From RGIG4608 sp045643885 (GTDB lineage: Bacteria; Bacillota; Clostridia; Oscillospirales; CAG-272), in contig JAZRFY010000029.1 of assembly GCA_045643885.1 (NCBI GenBank), positions 1 to 64,000 on the forward strand: a stretch of 64,000 nucleotides of DNA, read 5' to 3'. Position numbers and translations under genes: made by a program. Positions within the stretch are counted from its first letter, which is position 1; each line of letters opens with the position of its first letter. The notes under the pieces are model-generated. The model saw only the letters and a program-made list of their open reading frames with translations. It ran no database searches and was not told the origin of the DNA. Of the stretch, positions 52,624 to 61,003 are shown one piece after another.

Positions 52624-53517
52624 TTATATGGTCTTAAGAATACTTTCGATAGCAATAGCGCCATCTGCAACTGCAGTAACGATTTGGTAAACCTCTTTTT
52701 CTCTTATGTCACCAACTGCATAGAGATTTTCAACGCTTGTTTTGCAATAATTATCTGTGATTATTTGACCACTTTCGGTAGTTGTCAAGCCCTCGATAGT
52801 AAAGCTGATATTTGGCTTTTCACCTATCGCCCCAAACACGCCGTTGCACTCGATGATTGAGTTGCTGCCATCAACGTTGATTTCAATGCCGGTTACCATA
52901 GTATCTCCAAGGATTTTACTTACAGTAGCATTATATTTGAATTCGATATTTGCAATCTCACTTGCTCGTGTTACAAGATATTTTGATGCACGGAACGTGT
53001 CGCGTCTATGGATAACGTATACCTTTTGGCAAAGACCTGAAAGATAGATTGCCTGGCTAAGAGCACTGTCACCGCCACCTACTACACAAACGGTCTTGTT
53101 TCTGAAGAAAAATCCGTCACAGGTAGCACAATAAGATACACCTGCCCCAATAAGCTTTTCCTCACCTTCAACGTTCAAATGCTTATGTGAGCGTCCCATT
53201 GCAAGTACGAGATATTTGCACTCGTACTCGTCTTTTTTTGTGTAAACCTTGAAACCCTCGCTGGTTTTTTCAACTGAAGCAACAGCTTTTTTTATTATGG
53301 GAATTTCCTGTGCCTTAGCATGATTTACAAACTGAGTGTGAAGATCCAATCCATTGATTGAAGGAAATCCCAAGTAATTTTCAACCTCAGCAGCTTGAGC
53401 TAATTGGCATTCGATAGCTCCCTTATCTATAATCTGGACTGAAAGCCCAGCTCGTTTAGCATAAATTGCAGTAGAGAGACCTGCAGGACCCCCGCCAATA
53501 ATAATTATATCTGTCAT
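52624..53517 (-). CDS. thioredoxin reductase-like FAD/NAD(P) oxidoreductase
   Basis: The 297-residue flavoprotein has the FAD site IIIGGGPAGLSTAIYAKRAG, the redox pair CATC (about 134-137, SYCATCDGFFFRNK), the NAD(P) site VVGGGDSALSQAIYL and the C-terminal YAVGDIR. The layout is that of TrxB. Without a thioredoxin gene next to it the partner may be another thiol protein. Confidence 0.9.
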   Translation of the reverse strand: MTDIIIIGGGPAGLSTAIYAKRAGLSVQIIDKGAIECQLAQAAEVENYLGFPSINGLDLHTQFVNHAKAQEIPIIKKAVASVEKTSEGFKVYTKKDEYECKYLVLAMGRSHKHLNVEGEEKLIGAGVSYCATCDGFFFRNKTVCVVGGGDSALSQAIYLSGLCQKVYVIHRRDTFRASKYLVTRASEIANIEFKYNATVSKILGDTMVTGIEINVDGSNSIIECNGVFGAIGEKPNISFTIEGLTTTESGQIITDNYCKTSVENLYAVGDIREKEVYQIVTAVADGAIAIESILKTI

Positions 53518-53565
53518 TTTACTCCTCCTTAAATAGAATAAGCCGTGTGTATCACACAGCTTGAC

Positions 53566-53868
53566 TCATTCTATATAGTATATGATTTCATCCGGATAGC
53601 AATATCCAAGAAGTCTTGCCATTCTTTCTTTATATTCATCATCGATTTCGGTATTGATGTAATATTTAAGCTCATCTATTTCAACCTTTTTATTCTCAAT
53701 GATGGATTCAAGTATTTTGTTTTCCTCCCTTATAGACAGGTATTCCATCATTTTGTTTGCCGAAATGATAAGAGATACTACAACGATAAGACATATAAAT
53801 ATACGGAGCAATATGGTAGGAAGATTCTTGATTTTTTTATAATTAAGATTCTTTAAAAAATTATTCAT
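53566..53868 (-). CDS. divIC: septum formation initiator, DivIC/FtsB family
   Basis: The 100-residue protein has one membrane helix (about 20-38) and a short extracytoplasmic coiled coil (REENKILESIIENKKVEIDELKYY split by turns), typical of FtsB/DivIC, which bridge divisome components. Its place after the yabP-yabQ genes matches the conserved gene order of Bacillus and Clostridia. Confidence 0.85.
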   Translation of the reverse strand: MNNFLKNLNYKKIKNLPTILLRIFICLIVVVSLIISANKMMEYLSIREENKILESIIENKKVEIDELKYYINTEIDDEYKERMARLLGYCYPDEIIYYIE

Positions 53869-53949
53869 ATTGCCCTCCTTTTATTTTGATTATCGCTTTA
53901 ATTGATTATACATCTAAATTTCATTTTTTGCAATAGAAAAAATATAAAT

Positions 53950-54276
53950 TTAATGCTTTTTTCCTATCTTTTTTGCCACTTTTAAAATGAAGTCTATTAT
54001 TCTTTTGAACAATTTTGAGAGGGTTAGATAGTATACAACTATTCCAAGCATCTCTGAAACGATATAGTACCATCTTCCCTGACCGTCATTGAAATAAAAG
54101 AAGACTATGATACTAACTAACGAAAAATTAATAAAATAAAGAGTGTCGTAAATAAACTGAATGCTTTTTGAATTAAATACGGCAATTAATACTTTAAATA
54201 TGACGTCGAGAAATGAAACCGAAGCAAAGGATATGGCAAATGCCCAAAGGCATGGATTCAAAATGCTTTTAATCAT
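53950..54276 (-). CDS. yabQ: spore cortex biosynthesis protein YabQ
   Basis: The 108-residue membrane protein has four hydrophobic segments and the family features CLWAFAISFASVSFLDVIF and YYIVSEMLGIVVYYLTLS. YabQ is needed for cortex formation and localises to the outer forespore membrane in Bacillus subtilis. It follows yabP directly without a gap. Confidence 0.88.
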   Translation of the reverse strand: MIKSILNPCLWAFAISFASVSFLDVIFKVLIAVFNSKSIQFIYDTLYFINFSLVSIIVFFYFNDGQGRWYYIVSEMLGIVVYYLTLSKLFKRIIDFILKVAKKIGKKH

Positions 54277-54564
54277 TTATCTAAATATTCTCGATAAAAT
54301 CGATTTCTTATCTACTTGAACGGAATCTGAATAATTTATTCCGTTGATTTTTCCAATTAACTCAACATTTCCGGCAGCAATATCGAGAACATTGATATGC
54401 ATGTTGTCACCGTCTATTGCCATATCTCCACATTGAGTTATCAAATGGATTTCGTTTTCATCAAAGCTGATAATCTCCTTGACTCCATTTATCTTTAATT
54501 TTTCTCTGCATTTAAGCTCGATATCGTGATTAAGCTTATTATTTGAAATTTTGTTTTCGGACAT
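54277..54564 (-). CDS. yabP: sporulation protein YabP
   Basis: The 95-residue protein has the YabP/YqfC beta-rich core (LKINGVKEIISFDENEIHLI, GDMAIDGDNMHINVLD, GNVELIGKINGINY). It lies immediately before yabQ, an order conserved in spore formers. The molecular role is unknown. Confidence 0.88.
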   Translation of the reverse strand: MSENKISNNKLNHDIELKCREKLKINGVKEIISFDENEIHLITQCGDMAIDGDNMHINVLDIAAGNVELIGKINGINYSDSVQVDKKSILSRIFR

Positions 54565-54622
54565 AAAAAAACACCTCCAGCACTAATAATAAAGGTTATG
54601 TGCGAGGTGTTTGTTTTATGAT

Positions 54623-54865
54623 TTAGGTTATTACCTTATAAAGAGACGAAGCATCATCCTTGAGTACATGCTCTTTAACGTCAAGAACGCAAATTTTGAG
54701 GGTTCGTGTGCCAAAGGTTATCTCAATGATGTCATTCTCCTTTACATCATAAGAAGCTTTTGCAGGTCTGCCGTTAACTGTAACGTGCGCATTATCGCAA
54801 GCATCATTTGCAACAGTTCTTCTTTTGATGATTCTGGATACCTTTAAAAATTTATCTAATCTCAT
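54623..54865 (-). CDS. rqcP: S4-domain RNA-binding protein RqcP
   Basis: The 80-residue S4 protein (YabO/HslR family) assists RqcH in adding alanine tails to stalled nascent chains on the 50S subunit. It starts MRLDKFLKVSRIIKRRTVAND and contains VTVNGRPAKASYDVKENDII. It lies between hup and yabP, as in Bacillus. Confidence 0.92.
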   Translation of the reverse strand: MRLDKFLKVSRIIKRRTVANDACDNAHVTVNGRPAKASYDVKENDIIEITFGTRTLKICVLDVKEHVLKDDASSLYKVIT

Positions 54866-54919
54866 ACTTTCTCCGAATAATAAATTATGGGCGGTTTGCC
54901 GCCCATAATTATAATAAAA

Positions 54920-55192
54920 TTAGTTTACAGCGTCCTTGAAAGCCTTACCAGCTGTGAATGTAGGATGCTTAGAAGCGGGGATAACGATCTCTTCGCCAGA
55001 CTTGGGATTTCTACCCTTTCTTTCGCCACGAGTCTTAACCTCGAATGTACCGAAGCCAACAAGCTGAACCTTTTCACCATTCTTAAGAGCTTCAACGATA
55101 GAATCTGTAACTGCCTTAACTGCAAGTTCTGCGTCCTTCTTTGTAAGCTTACCAGCAGCTGCAACTGCTTCAACCAACTGAACCTTGTTCAT
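54920..55192 (-). CDS. hup: DNA-binding protein HU
   Basis: The 90-residue histone-like protein has the HU signature GFGTFEVKTRGERKGRNPKSG (arm region, about 46-66) and the helical N-terminal half MNKVQLVEAVAAAGKLTKKD. It bends and compacts DNA. A strong promoter stands before it. Confidence 0.96.
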   Translation of the reverse strand: MNKVQLVEAVAAAGKLTKKDAELAVKAVTDSIVEALKNGEKVQLVGFGTFEVKTRGERKGRNPKSGEEIVIPASKHPTFTAGKAFKDAVN

Positions 55193-55245
55193 AATAAAAT
55201 ATCCTAACCTTTCATATTTTGTGTAGGTTACTACACTATGTAAGT

Positions 55246-55274
55246 ATCATAACACAAAAATCTTTATTTTGCAA
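55246..55274 (-). promoter_or_regulatory. promoter of hup
   Basis: On the minus strand TTGCAA and TATGAT are separated by 17 bases. Confidence 0.7.
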
Positions 55275-55385
55275 GGGTTTTTCAGCAATTTTTTGTAATT
55301 TTTTTATGTATTTTGAACATAAAAAACTGTAATTGTTGCTAATATACAAACAAGTTGACCAATATTTGTTGATATTCAACCAAAA

Positions 55386-56081
55386 CTAATTTTTGTATCT
55401 GTTTATAAACTCGTTAGTGTACTTAAATAAAGCTTCTTCTGCATCAAATTCGGTCTTTGAAGCAAGCGCAGAAACAGTGAAAAGAAGCTCTCCCATATTG
55501 GCTTCATTGATTTCTTCTTGCATATTATCAAGCATCAATTTAAGCTTTTCAATCAATTCAGAGTTAGATGATTCTTTGAATTCTCCCGACTTTTTTGCCA
55601 CCTTGGATGCTCTCATCAAGGCAGGTGTCATAGGAGGAATTGAATTCAATTTATCATAAACGGTCTCCCTGCTCTTTTCAACGTTTTTGATAGCTTCCCA
55701 GTTGCTCAAAACTTCATCGGCAGTCTTTGCCTCAACGTCCCCGAAAATATGAGGATGACGATGCACAAGCTTAGTGCAAACGTCATTAGCAACGTCGTCT
55801 ATAGTAAATGTGCCTGCTTCTCTTTCCATCTGTGCATGGAACACTACCTGAAGCATAAGATCTCCGAGCTCTTCACGAAGAAGCTTCACGTCCTTTGTGT
55901 CAATTGCCTCGACTACCTCATAAGTTTCTTCAATCAAATTTTTTCTGATGCTTTCGTGTGTTTGTTCAGTATCCCAGGGACAACCGCCCTCTCCTCGAAG
56001 GATTTCAAGAATCAAGCAAAGATCATCAAAATTATAATTTGATTTTGAAAGTATCTTTTCAACTTTTTCATTAACTAACAT
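55386..56081 (-). CDS. mazG: nucleoside triphosphate pyrophosphohydrolase MazG
   Basis: The 231-residue enzyme hydrolyses NTPs to NMPs and pyrophosphate. It has CPWDTEQTHESIRKNLIEE (split by EETYE metal site) and ELGDLMLQVVFHAQM, followed by the second, more divergent helical domain. It lies between spoVB and hup, the usual clostridial order. Confidence 0.94.
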   Translation of the reverse strand: MLVNEKVEKILSKSNYNFDDLCLILEILRGEGGCPWDTEQTHESIRKNLIEETYEVVEAIDTKDVKLLREELGDLMLQVVFHAQMEREAGTFTIDDVANDVCTKLVHRHPHIFGDVEAKTADEVLSNWEAIKNVEKSRETVYDKLNSIPPMTPALMRASKVAKKSGEFKESSNSELIEKLKLMLDNMQEEINEANMGELLFTVSALASKTEFDAEEALFKYTNEFINRYKN

Positions 56082-56094
56082 AGTTTTCTTTTCC

Positions 56095-57720
56095 TTATAC
56101 TAATTTTATTTTCTTCAATATTTTATATATTTGTTCTCCCATGGGAAGAATCATGATTTCTTCATCATTAATCACTTTTAATTTGAGAATGCATACAGCG
56201 TATATGATTGCAACAAGCAATATTGTAAGCAATATCTGAATGCCTCCCAAAACAAGTGTGTCAAGAAGCACATAAATACCTACTCCTGCCGCCATAGAAA
56301 TTGCCGTAGCTATAAATGGCTTGATGAACAAGGAATATACCGAGGATAGCTTGCCACATTTCTTTATTATATAGAAAAGATTTATGGATACTATCGTTAA
56401 AACCGAGAAGAACGTGCTTATCGGTGCACCGTAAATGTTAATGCTGGCATTACCTATAAGAACATATGCCAAAATAATTTTCACTATCGTTCCCATTATC
56501 ATACTGATAATCGGCTTCTTTTCAAGGTGATAAGCTTGTAAAATGGCATTGGTTATCGTTATCATCGAGGAAAGAAATACGGATAAACCAAGCATAGAGA
56601 GCAAAGGAGCAACGTATTCTATTTCTTCAATTTGTGATTTGAACAACAAAGAAAGAATTGGTTTTGCAAACACTGATATTCCAAGTCCTGAAGGAAATCC
56701 TATTAAGGCAGTAAGCTTTAAGGAGGATGCCATTACGGACTTTTCCTTTTTTGCATCCTTGGTTTGAAGTGCAGCAGAAAGCATGGGCACAAGGGGCAAG
56801 GAAATTGCGCTTATTAGCGTTGACGGCAGATTATATATTGATACTGCCATAGTGCTGTAAGAGCCGTATATCGAGTTTGCTTCGGTTTGGGAGTAGCCTA
56901 TATCGTTAAGTCTGCCAAGAATCATAGTCATATCTATGATTTTAGTGAGGCTTAAGATAGTGGAGCTAAGGGTTATCGGTATTGCAATCTGAAATAGTGA
57001 TTTAACTATTTGATTGGATTTGTCCGTTGAAATATTTGTTGCGATTGAGTCAGTTCTTATTTTATATATAAGCTTGTATAAAATCAAGAAAAGAAGTGAC
57101 AGTGCTACGCTTAAAGTAAGACCAAGTGTTGCAAATGATGCAACCTTTGGCAAGGAATATCCTTTAGCGAGTGCAATCATAGCAAAGCCTAATCCAAGAA
57201 CCAGCTTACCAAGAGCTTCGATTACTTGCGATACTGCCGTAGGAAGCATGGATTGGTTTCCTTGAAAATAACCGCGAATAGCACTCGAAACGCATATTAA
57301 CAACAACGTTGGAGATATTGCAAGTATTGAATATGATGCAAGGTCATTTCTTATCCATTTAGCTAATTGTGTATTAGCCAAGGCAAGCAGCAAGGTTCCA
57401 AAAAGACCGATAATGCCAAGAACAACAAGTGAGATTTTATATATTCTTTTGATGTTTTCAAGTTTTCCTTGTGCTTTGTTTTCTGAAATCATTATAGATA
57501 TTGCAACGGGTATTCCCGCAGTTGCAATTACAAAAAACAAAGAATATATCTCATAGGCAGAGTTGAAATATCCCATTCCCTCTGCTTGAAGATATTTCAT
57601 CATCGGAATTTTATAGAATAATCCGATGATCTTTACTATAAAAGTAGAAATGGCGAGAATAGCAACGCCGGAGAAAAATTGTTTGCCGTAATTTTTCGTA
57701 TCGGTATGGTTCGTTGACAT
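56095..57720 (-). CDS. spoVB: SpoVB-family lipid flippase
   Basis: The 541-residue membrane protein of the MATE/MVF superfamily has about 14 helices, with IIGLFYKIPMMKYL and YSLFFVIATAGIPVAISIMI typical of SpoVB/YtgP proteins. SpoVB is thought to flip lipid II for cortex peptidoglycan in the forespore envelope; paralogues do so in vegetative cells. The link to yabP/yabQ supports the sporulation form. Confidence 0.88.
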   Translation of the reverse strand: MSTNHTDTKNYGKQFFSGVAILAISTFIVKIIGLFYKIPMMKYLQAEGMGYFNSAYEIYSLFFVIATAGIPVAISIMISENKAQGKLENIKRIYKISLVVLGIIGLFGTLLLALANTQLAKWIRNDLASYSILAISPTLLLICVSSAIRGYFQGNQSMLPTAVSQVIEALGKLVLGLGFAMIALAKGYSLPKVASFATLGLTLSVALSLLFLILYKLIYKIRTDSIATNISTDKSNQIVKSLFQIAIPITLSSTILSLTKIIDMTMILGRLNDIGYSQTEANSIYGSYSTMAVSIYNLPSTLISAISLPLVPMLSAALQTKDAKKEKSVMASSLKLTALIGFPSGLGISVFAKPILSLLFKSQIEEIEYVAPLLSMLGLSVFLSSMITITNAILQAYHLEKKPIISMIMGTIVKIILAYVLIGNASINIYGAPISTFFSVLTIVSINLFYIIKKCGKLSSVYSLFIKPFIATAISMAAGVGIYVLLDTLVLGGIQILLTILLVAIIYAVCILKLKVINDEEIMILPMGEQIYKILKKIKLV

Positions 57721-57744
57721 ATTCTCGCCTCCATTAAATTGTAA

Positions 57745-59031
57745 TTAGTCGAAATAATGCTCACACACGTCGTCGAATTCGCGTGTAATCTTTTCAATGT
57801 CGATGGTTGTAAATTCACCGTTTTGGTAAAGAATTTCACCGTCTACCATTGTCATAAGCACGTTTGAAGAATTTGCACTATATGAGAGAGTGCAATAGGT
57901 ATCAAAGCAGGGCTTATTGTTAATTGCATTAAGGTCTATCATTACCAGGTCAGCTCTATATCCGGGGAGCAATTTGCCACAATCGTTTCTACCCTGAGAT
58001 CTTGCACCGTTTATGGTTGCAAGGTCAAGCATTTGAGGAGCTCTTGTAGCTTCAGCATCACGATTGTATCCTTTGTGAAGGATTGACGCAAGCTGATACT
58101 CTCTCATAATATCAAGTGTATTGTTAGATGCAGCACCGTCAGTACCGAGTGACACACAAACTCCCTTTTCAAGCATTTTAGGTACACGGGCAACTCCACT
58201 GCCAAGCTTAAGATTACTTGTAGCATTATGAGAAACGAAAGCTCCGTGTTCTCTGATGATATCCATATCACTGTCTGTAACGTATACGCAGTGAGCAAGA
58301 GTGGTGGGTGAATCAAGAACGCCTGTATCACGGAAAAATTCAATAGGAGTTTTTCCGTATTTCTTTATGCATTCAAGATGCTCGTTTTCACTTTCGGATG
58401 CATGAATTTGCATTCTGAGTCCGTTAGCTTTAGTATATTCAGCAACCTCGCGAATATACGCTTCCTGGTTAGTATATTCTGCGTGAATGGACATATCCAT
58501 TATCAATTTGCCATTGTTTGCATTATTATACTGTGCTATCCATTCAGTAGCCTCTGCAAATCTCCAGTCGCCCTTGATAGTTGCTTTGTCTCCGAATGAA
58601 ACAAGTGAACGGGAAAGATTTGCCTTTATACCGGTTTCAATAACGGCTTTAGCAACTGAATTTTCAAACATATACATATCAGAAAATGACACTATACCGT
58701 TTTTAAGCATTTCAGCAATAGCATACTTTGCAGAAATATACACGTTATCCGTATTAAGTCTTTCCTCAGCAGGAAAGATCTTTTCAGTTAACCAACGCCA
58801 AAGAGGAAGGTCTTCACCATAGCCTCTGAACATAACCATAGCTGCATGGCAGTGGGAATTATAGAATCCCGGAATAAGAAGATTGCCGTTACCGTTGATT
58901 GATTTGTCATATTCAGTGGGCTTATCTCTTCCAACATAGGAAATATGTGTGCCGTCAGTTAAAACATATATATGTTCATTTGCGTAGCCATATTCTTCAG
59001 GTATTCTAACGTTTTCAAATAAAATCTTCAT
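57745..59031 (-). CDS. mtaD: amidohydrolase, probable 5'-methylthioadenosine/S-adenosylhomocysteine deaminase
   Basis: The 428-residue enzyme has the metal-binding PGFYNSHCHAAM (HxH), MQIHASESENE, LAHCVYV and GTDGAASNNTLD motifs of the subtype III amidohydrolases that deaminate MTA/SAH or related nucleosides. Substrate choice among family members (guanine, cytosine, SAH) cannot be fixed by eye, but the GTDGAASNN form fits MtaD. It is coupled to hemZ upstream. Confidence 0.85.
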   Translation of the reverse strand: MKILFENVRIPEEYGYANEHIYVLTDGTHISYVGRDKPTEYDKSINGNGNLLIPGFYNSHCHAAMVMFRGYGEDLPLWRWLTEKIFPAEERLNTDNVYISAKYAIAEMLKNGIVSFSDMYMFENSVAKAVIETGIKANLSRSLVSFGDKATIKGDWRFAEATEWIAQYNNANNGKLIMDMSIHAEYTNQEAYIREVAEYTKANGLRMQIHASESENEHLECIKKYGKTPIEFFRDTGVLDSPTTLAHCVYVTDSDMDIIREHGAFVSHNATSNLKLGSGVARVPKMLEKGVCVSLGTDGAASNNTLDIMREYQLASILHKGYNRDAEATRAPQMLDLATINGARSQGRNDCGKLLPGYRADLVMIDLNAINNKPCFDTYCTLSYSANSSNVLMTMVDGEILYQNGEFTTIDIEKITREFDDVCEHYFD

Positions 59032-59043
59032 TTTACCTCCTTA

Positions 59044-60528
59044 TTAGTGAGAAGCATAGAAGTTCTTGATTTCCTCAATTGTATTTTCACAAGAGTGATT
59101 ATCAAGGTATTCGTATGGGTATTTGGGATTGAAGTGTCTTATAATCTTAGTTGTAGCAATATTCGCAGGATAGTATTCAACAAGCTTTGTAACTGCACCT
59201 GCGCCTACTGCAAGAATGGAGTGTACCTCTTCCATCATATAAATATTGTAAAGACCTTCAGTACCTTCAACTGCAAATCCTACGTTTTCGTAGTTGCCAA
59301 CGGTATTTTTCTGTCTATACATATAATAAGGAAGATATCCGGCAGCCTGAGCTCGAAGCTGTGAATAGTCAACACATTTGCCAACGTCCCCACCCTTGAT
59401 TGAGTAGATATTCTGGTTTTGTGTCAGGATATCAGCAGCTTTTTTAACGCAGAACGTATGTACCGTAATGTTTTCGGGTTCAAGAGCAATAATCTTATCA
59501 AATGTTGATGAAAAATGCTTGAAATTATCACCGGGAAGGCCTGCGATAAGGTCAGTATTGATACATTTGATGCCTGAGTTTTTAGCAATCTCATAAGCAC
59601 GGTAGAATTCATCTATTGTATGACTTCTGCCTATTGACTTGATAACGTTCTCATTAAGAGACTGAGGATTAACGCTGATTCTTGTAATACCGAATTTTTT
59701 AGCTACAGCAAGCTTTTCAGCAGTAATGGTATCAGGTCTGCCACCCTCAAGTGTAAACTCTTCAAGAGCATTTACGTCAGTCTTCTCGTTAATTATTGAA
59801 AGAAGCTTTTCAAGCTGCTCAGGGGAAAGAATTGTAGGAGTTCCACCACCGATATATATTGTTTTCAAGTTCAGCTTAAGCTCGTTAACTGTATCAAGAA
59901 CACGATTAAGATCGTCGCAAAGCTTATCGAGATATGCAGGAATGAGTGATAAAAGCTTAGGTGTTGTATAAGAAACGAATGAACAATATGAGCATCGAGA
60001 GGGACAGAAAGGAATTGAAATGTAAATGCTGCAATCTCTTATGTCGGGATTGCCTATAAGCTTTTGCTCTCTTCTGGCTATATCAGTAGCAAGAGCAGCT
60101 TTTTTGGGGATCACAAAATAATCATTATTCAATATCTTTCTGACCTTAGCCTTACTGTTGCAGTTGAGAAGCATTTCCATTGCAACCTTGGAAGGTCTGA
60201 CACCTGTAAGCATTCCCCAAGAGGGTCTGTAACCCAAAATTTCGCTTCCTACGGCTAAAACAACGTTACCTGCAGCTATCTTAGCGCTTCTTTGTTTTGT
60301 TCTTTCTGGGATAAATTCTATGGTCTTCTCTGCCTCAGCTGTTTTACCTTGATAGGTCAATATTGCTTTAGCATGTGAGTACTCGTCATAATTTGTAACT
60401 GTAACCTCCATAACGGGGGTATCCTCAGTTATCTCTTGAGTCTCAACAAATCTTTCACCGGGGAAAAATATCATGCATAGCGTTTGAACGTAAAATGCAT
60501 TGATATCTCCATTTACCGTTAATTTCAT
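59044..60528 (-). CDS. hemZ: coproporphyrinogen dehydrogenase HemZ-type radical SAM protein
   Basis: The 494-residue protein has an N-terminal domain of about 150 residues, then a radical-SAM core with CPSRCSYCSF (about 171-180), GGGTPT and NPQSLNE. HemZ members are oxygen-independent coproporphyrinogen oxidase homologues in Firmicutes whose real reaction is debated. The neighbours dtd and relA are the same in many Clostridia. Confidence 0.9.
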   Translation of the reverse strand: MKLTVNGDINAFYVQTLCMIFFPGERFVETQEITEDTPVMEVTVTNYDEYSHAKAILTYQGKTAEAEKTIEFIPERTKQRSAKIAAGNVVLAVGSEILGYRPSWGMLTGVRPSKVAMEMLLNCNSKAKVRKILNNDYFVIPKKAALATDIARREQKLIGNPDIRDCSIYISIPFCPSRCSYCSFVSYTTPKLLSLIPAYLDKLCDDLNRVLDTVNELKLNLKTIYIGGGTPTILSPEQLEKLLSIINEKTDVNALEEFTLEGGRPDTITAEKLAVAKKFGITRISVNPQSLNENVIKSIGRSHTIDEFYRAYEIAKNSGIKCINTDLIAGLPGDNFKHFSSTFDKIIALEPENITVHTFCVKKAADILTQNQNIYSIKGGDVGKCVDYSQLRAQAAGYLPYYMYRQKNTVGNYENVGFAVEGTEGLYNIYMMEEVHSILAVGAGAVTKLVEYYPANIATTKIIRHFNPKYPYEYLDNHSCENTIEEIKNFYASH

Positions 60529-60538
60529 TAATTGTCTC

Positions 60539-60988
60539 CTATTTTAATTGGTTGCTATCCATAACGATAGTTACGGGACCGTCATTTAAGATACTGACCT
60601 GCATATCTGCACCAAATTCACCTGTGTCAACATGTCTTATTTCGTTTCTCATTAATGACACGAAATATTCATAAAGTGAATTTGCATGGTCGGGTGAGCC
60701 TGCAGCGAAAAAGTCAGGACGGTTCCCTTTTTTATAATTTGCAAGCAGTGTAAACTGTGATACTATAAGTGCTTCTCCATCGATATCCTTAATAGAAAGA
60801 TTCATTTTGTCATTTTCGTCGCAAAATATTCTTAGCTTGGATATTTTCGCAGCAAGCAATCTTGCATCCTCTTCAACGTCATCCTTTGCAACGCCAAGAA
60901 GGATCATAAGTCCTTCCTGACATTGACCTTTAAGCTTTCCGCCTATAGTTACGCTTGCGTTTTTAACTCTTTGTATAACTGCTATCAT
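60539..60988 (-). CDS. dtd: D-aminoacyl-tRNA deacylase
   Basis: The 149-residue enzyme hydrolyses D-amino acids from mischarged tRNA. It has MIAVIQRVKNASVTIGG, the SQFTLLANYKKGNRPDF block with the catalytic Thr, and TGEFGADMQVSILNDGPVT near the end (GP motif). Standard partner downstream of relA. Confidence 0.96.
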   Translation of the reverse strand: MIAVIQRVKNASVTIGGKLKGQCQEGLMILLGVAKDDVEEDARLLAAKISKLRIFCDENDKMNLSIKDIDGEALIVSQFTLLANYKKGNRPDFFAAGSPDHANSLYEYFVSLMRNEIRHVDTGEFGADMQVSILNDGPVTIVMDSNQLK

Positions 60989-61003
60989 AATTTAACCTGA
61001 TAA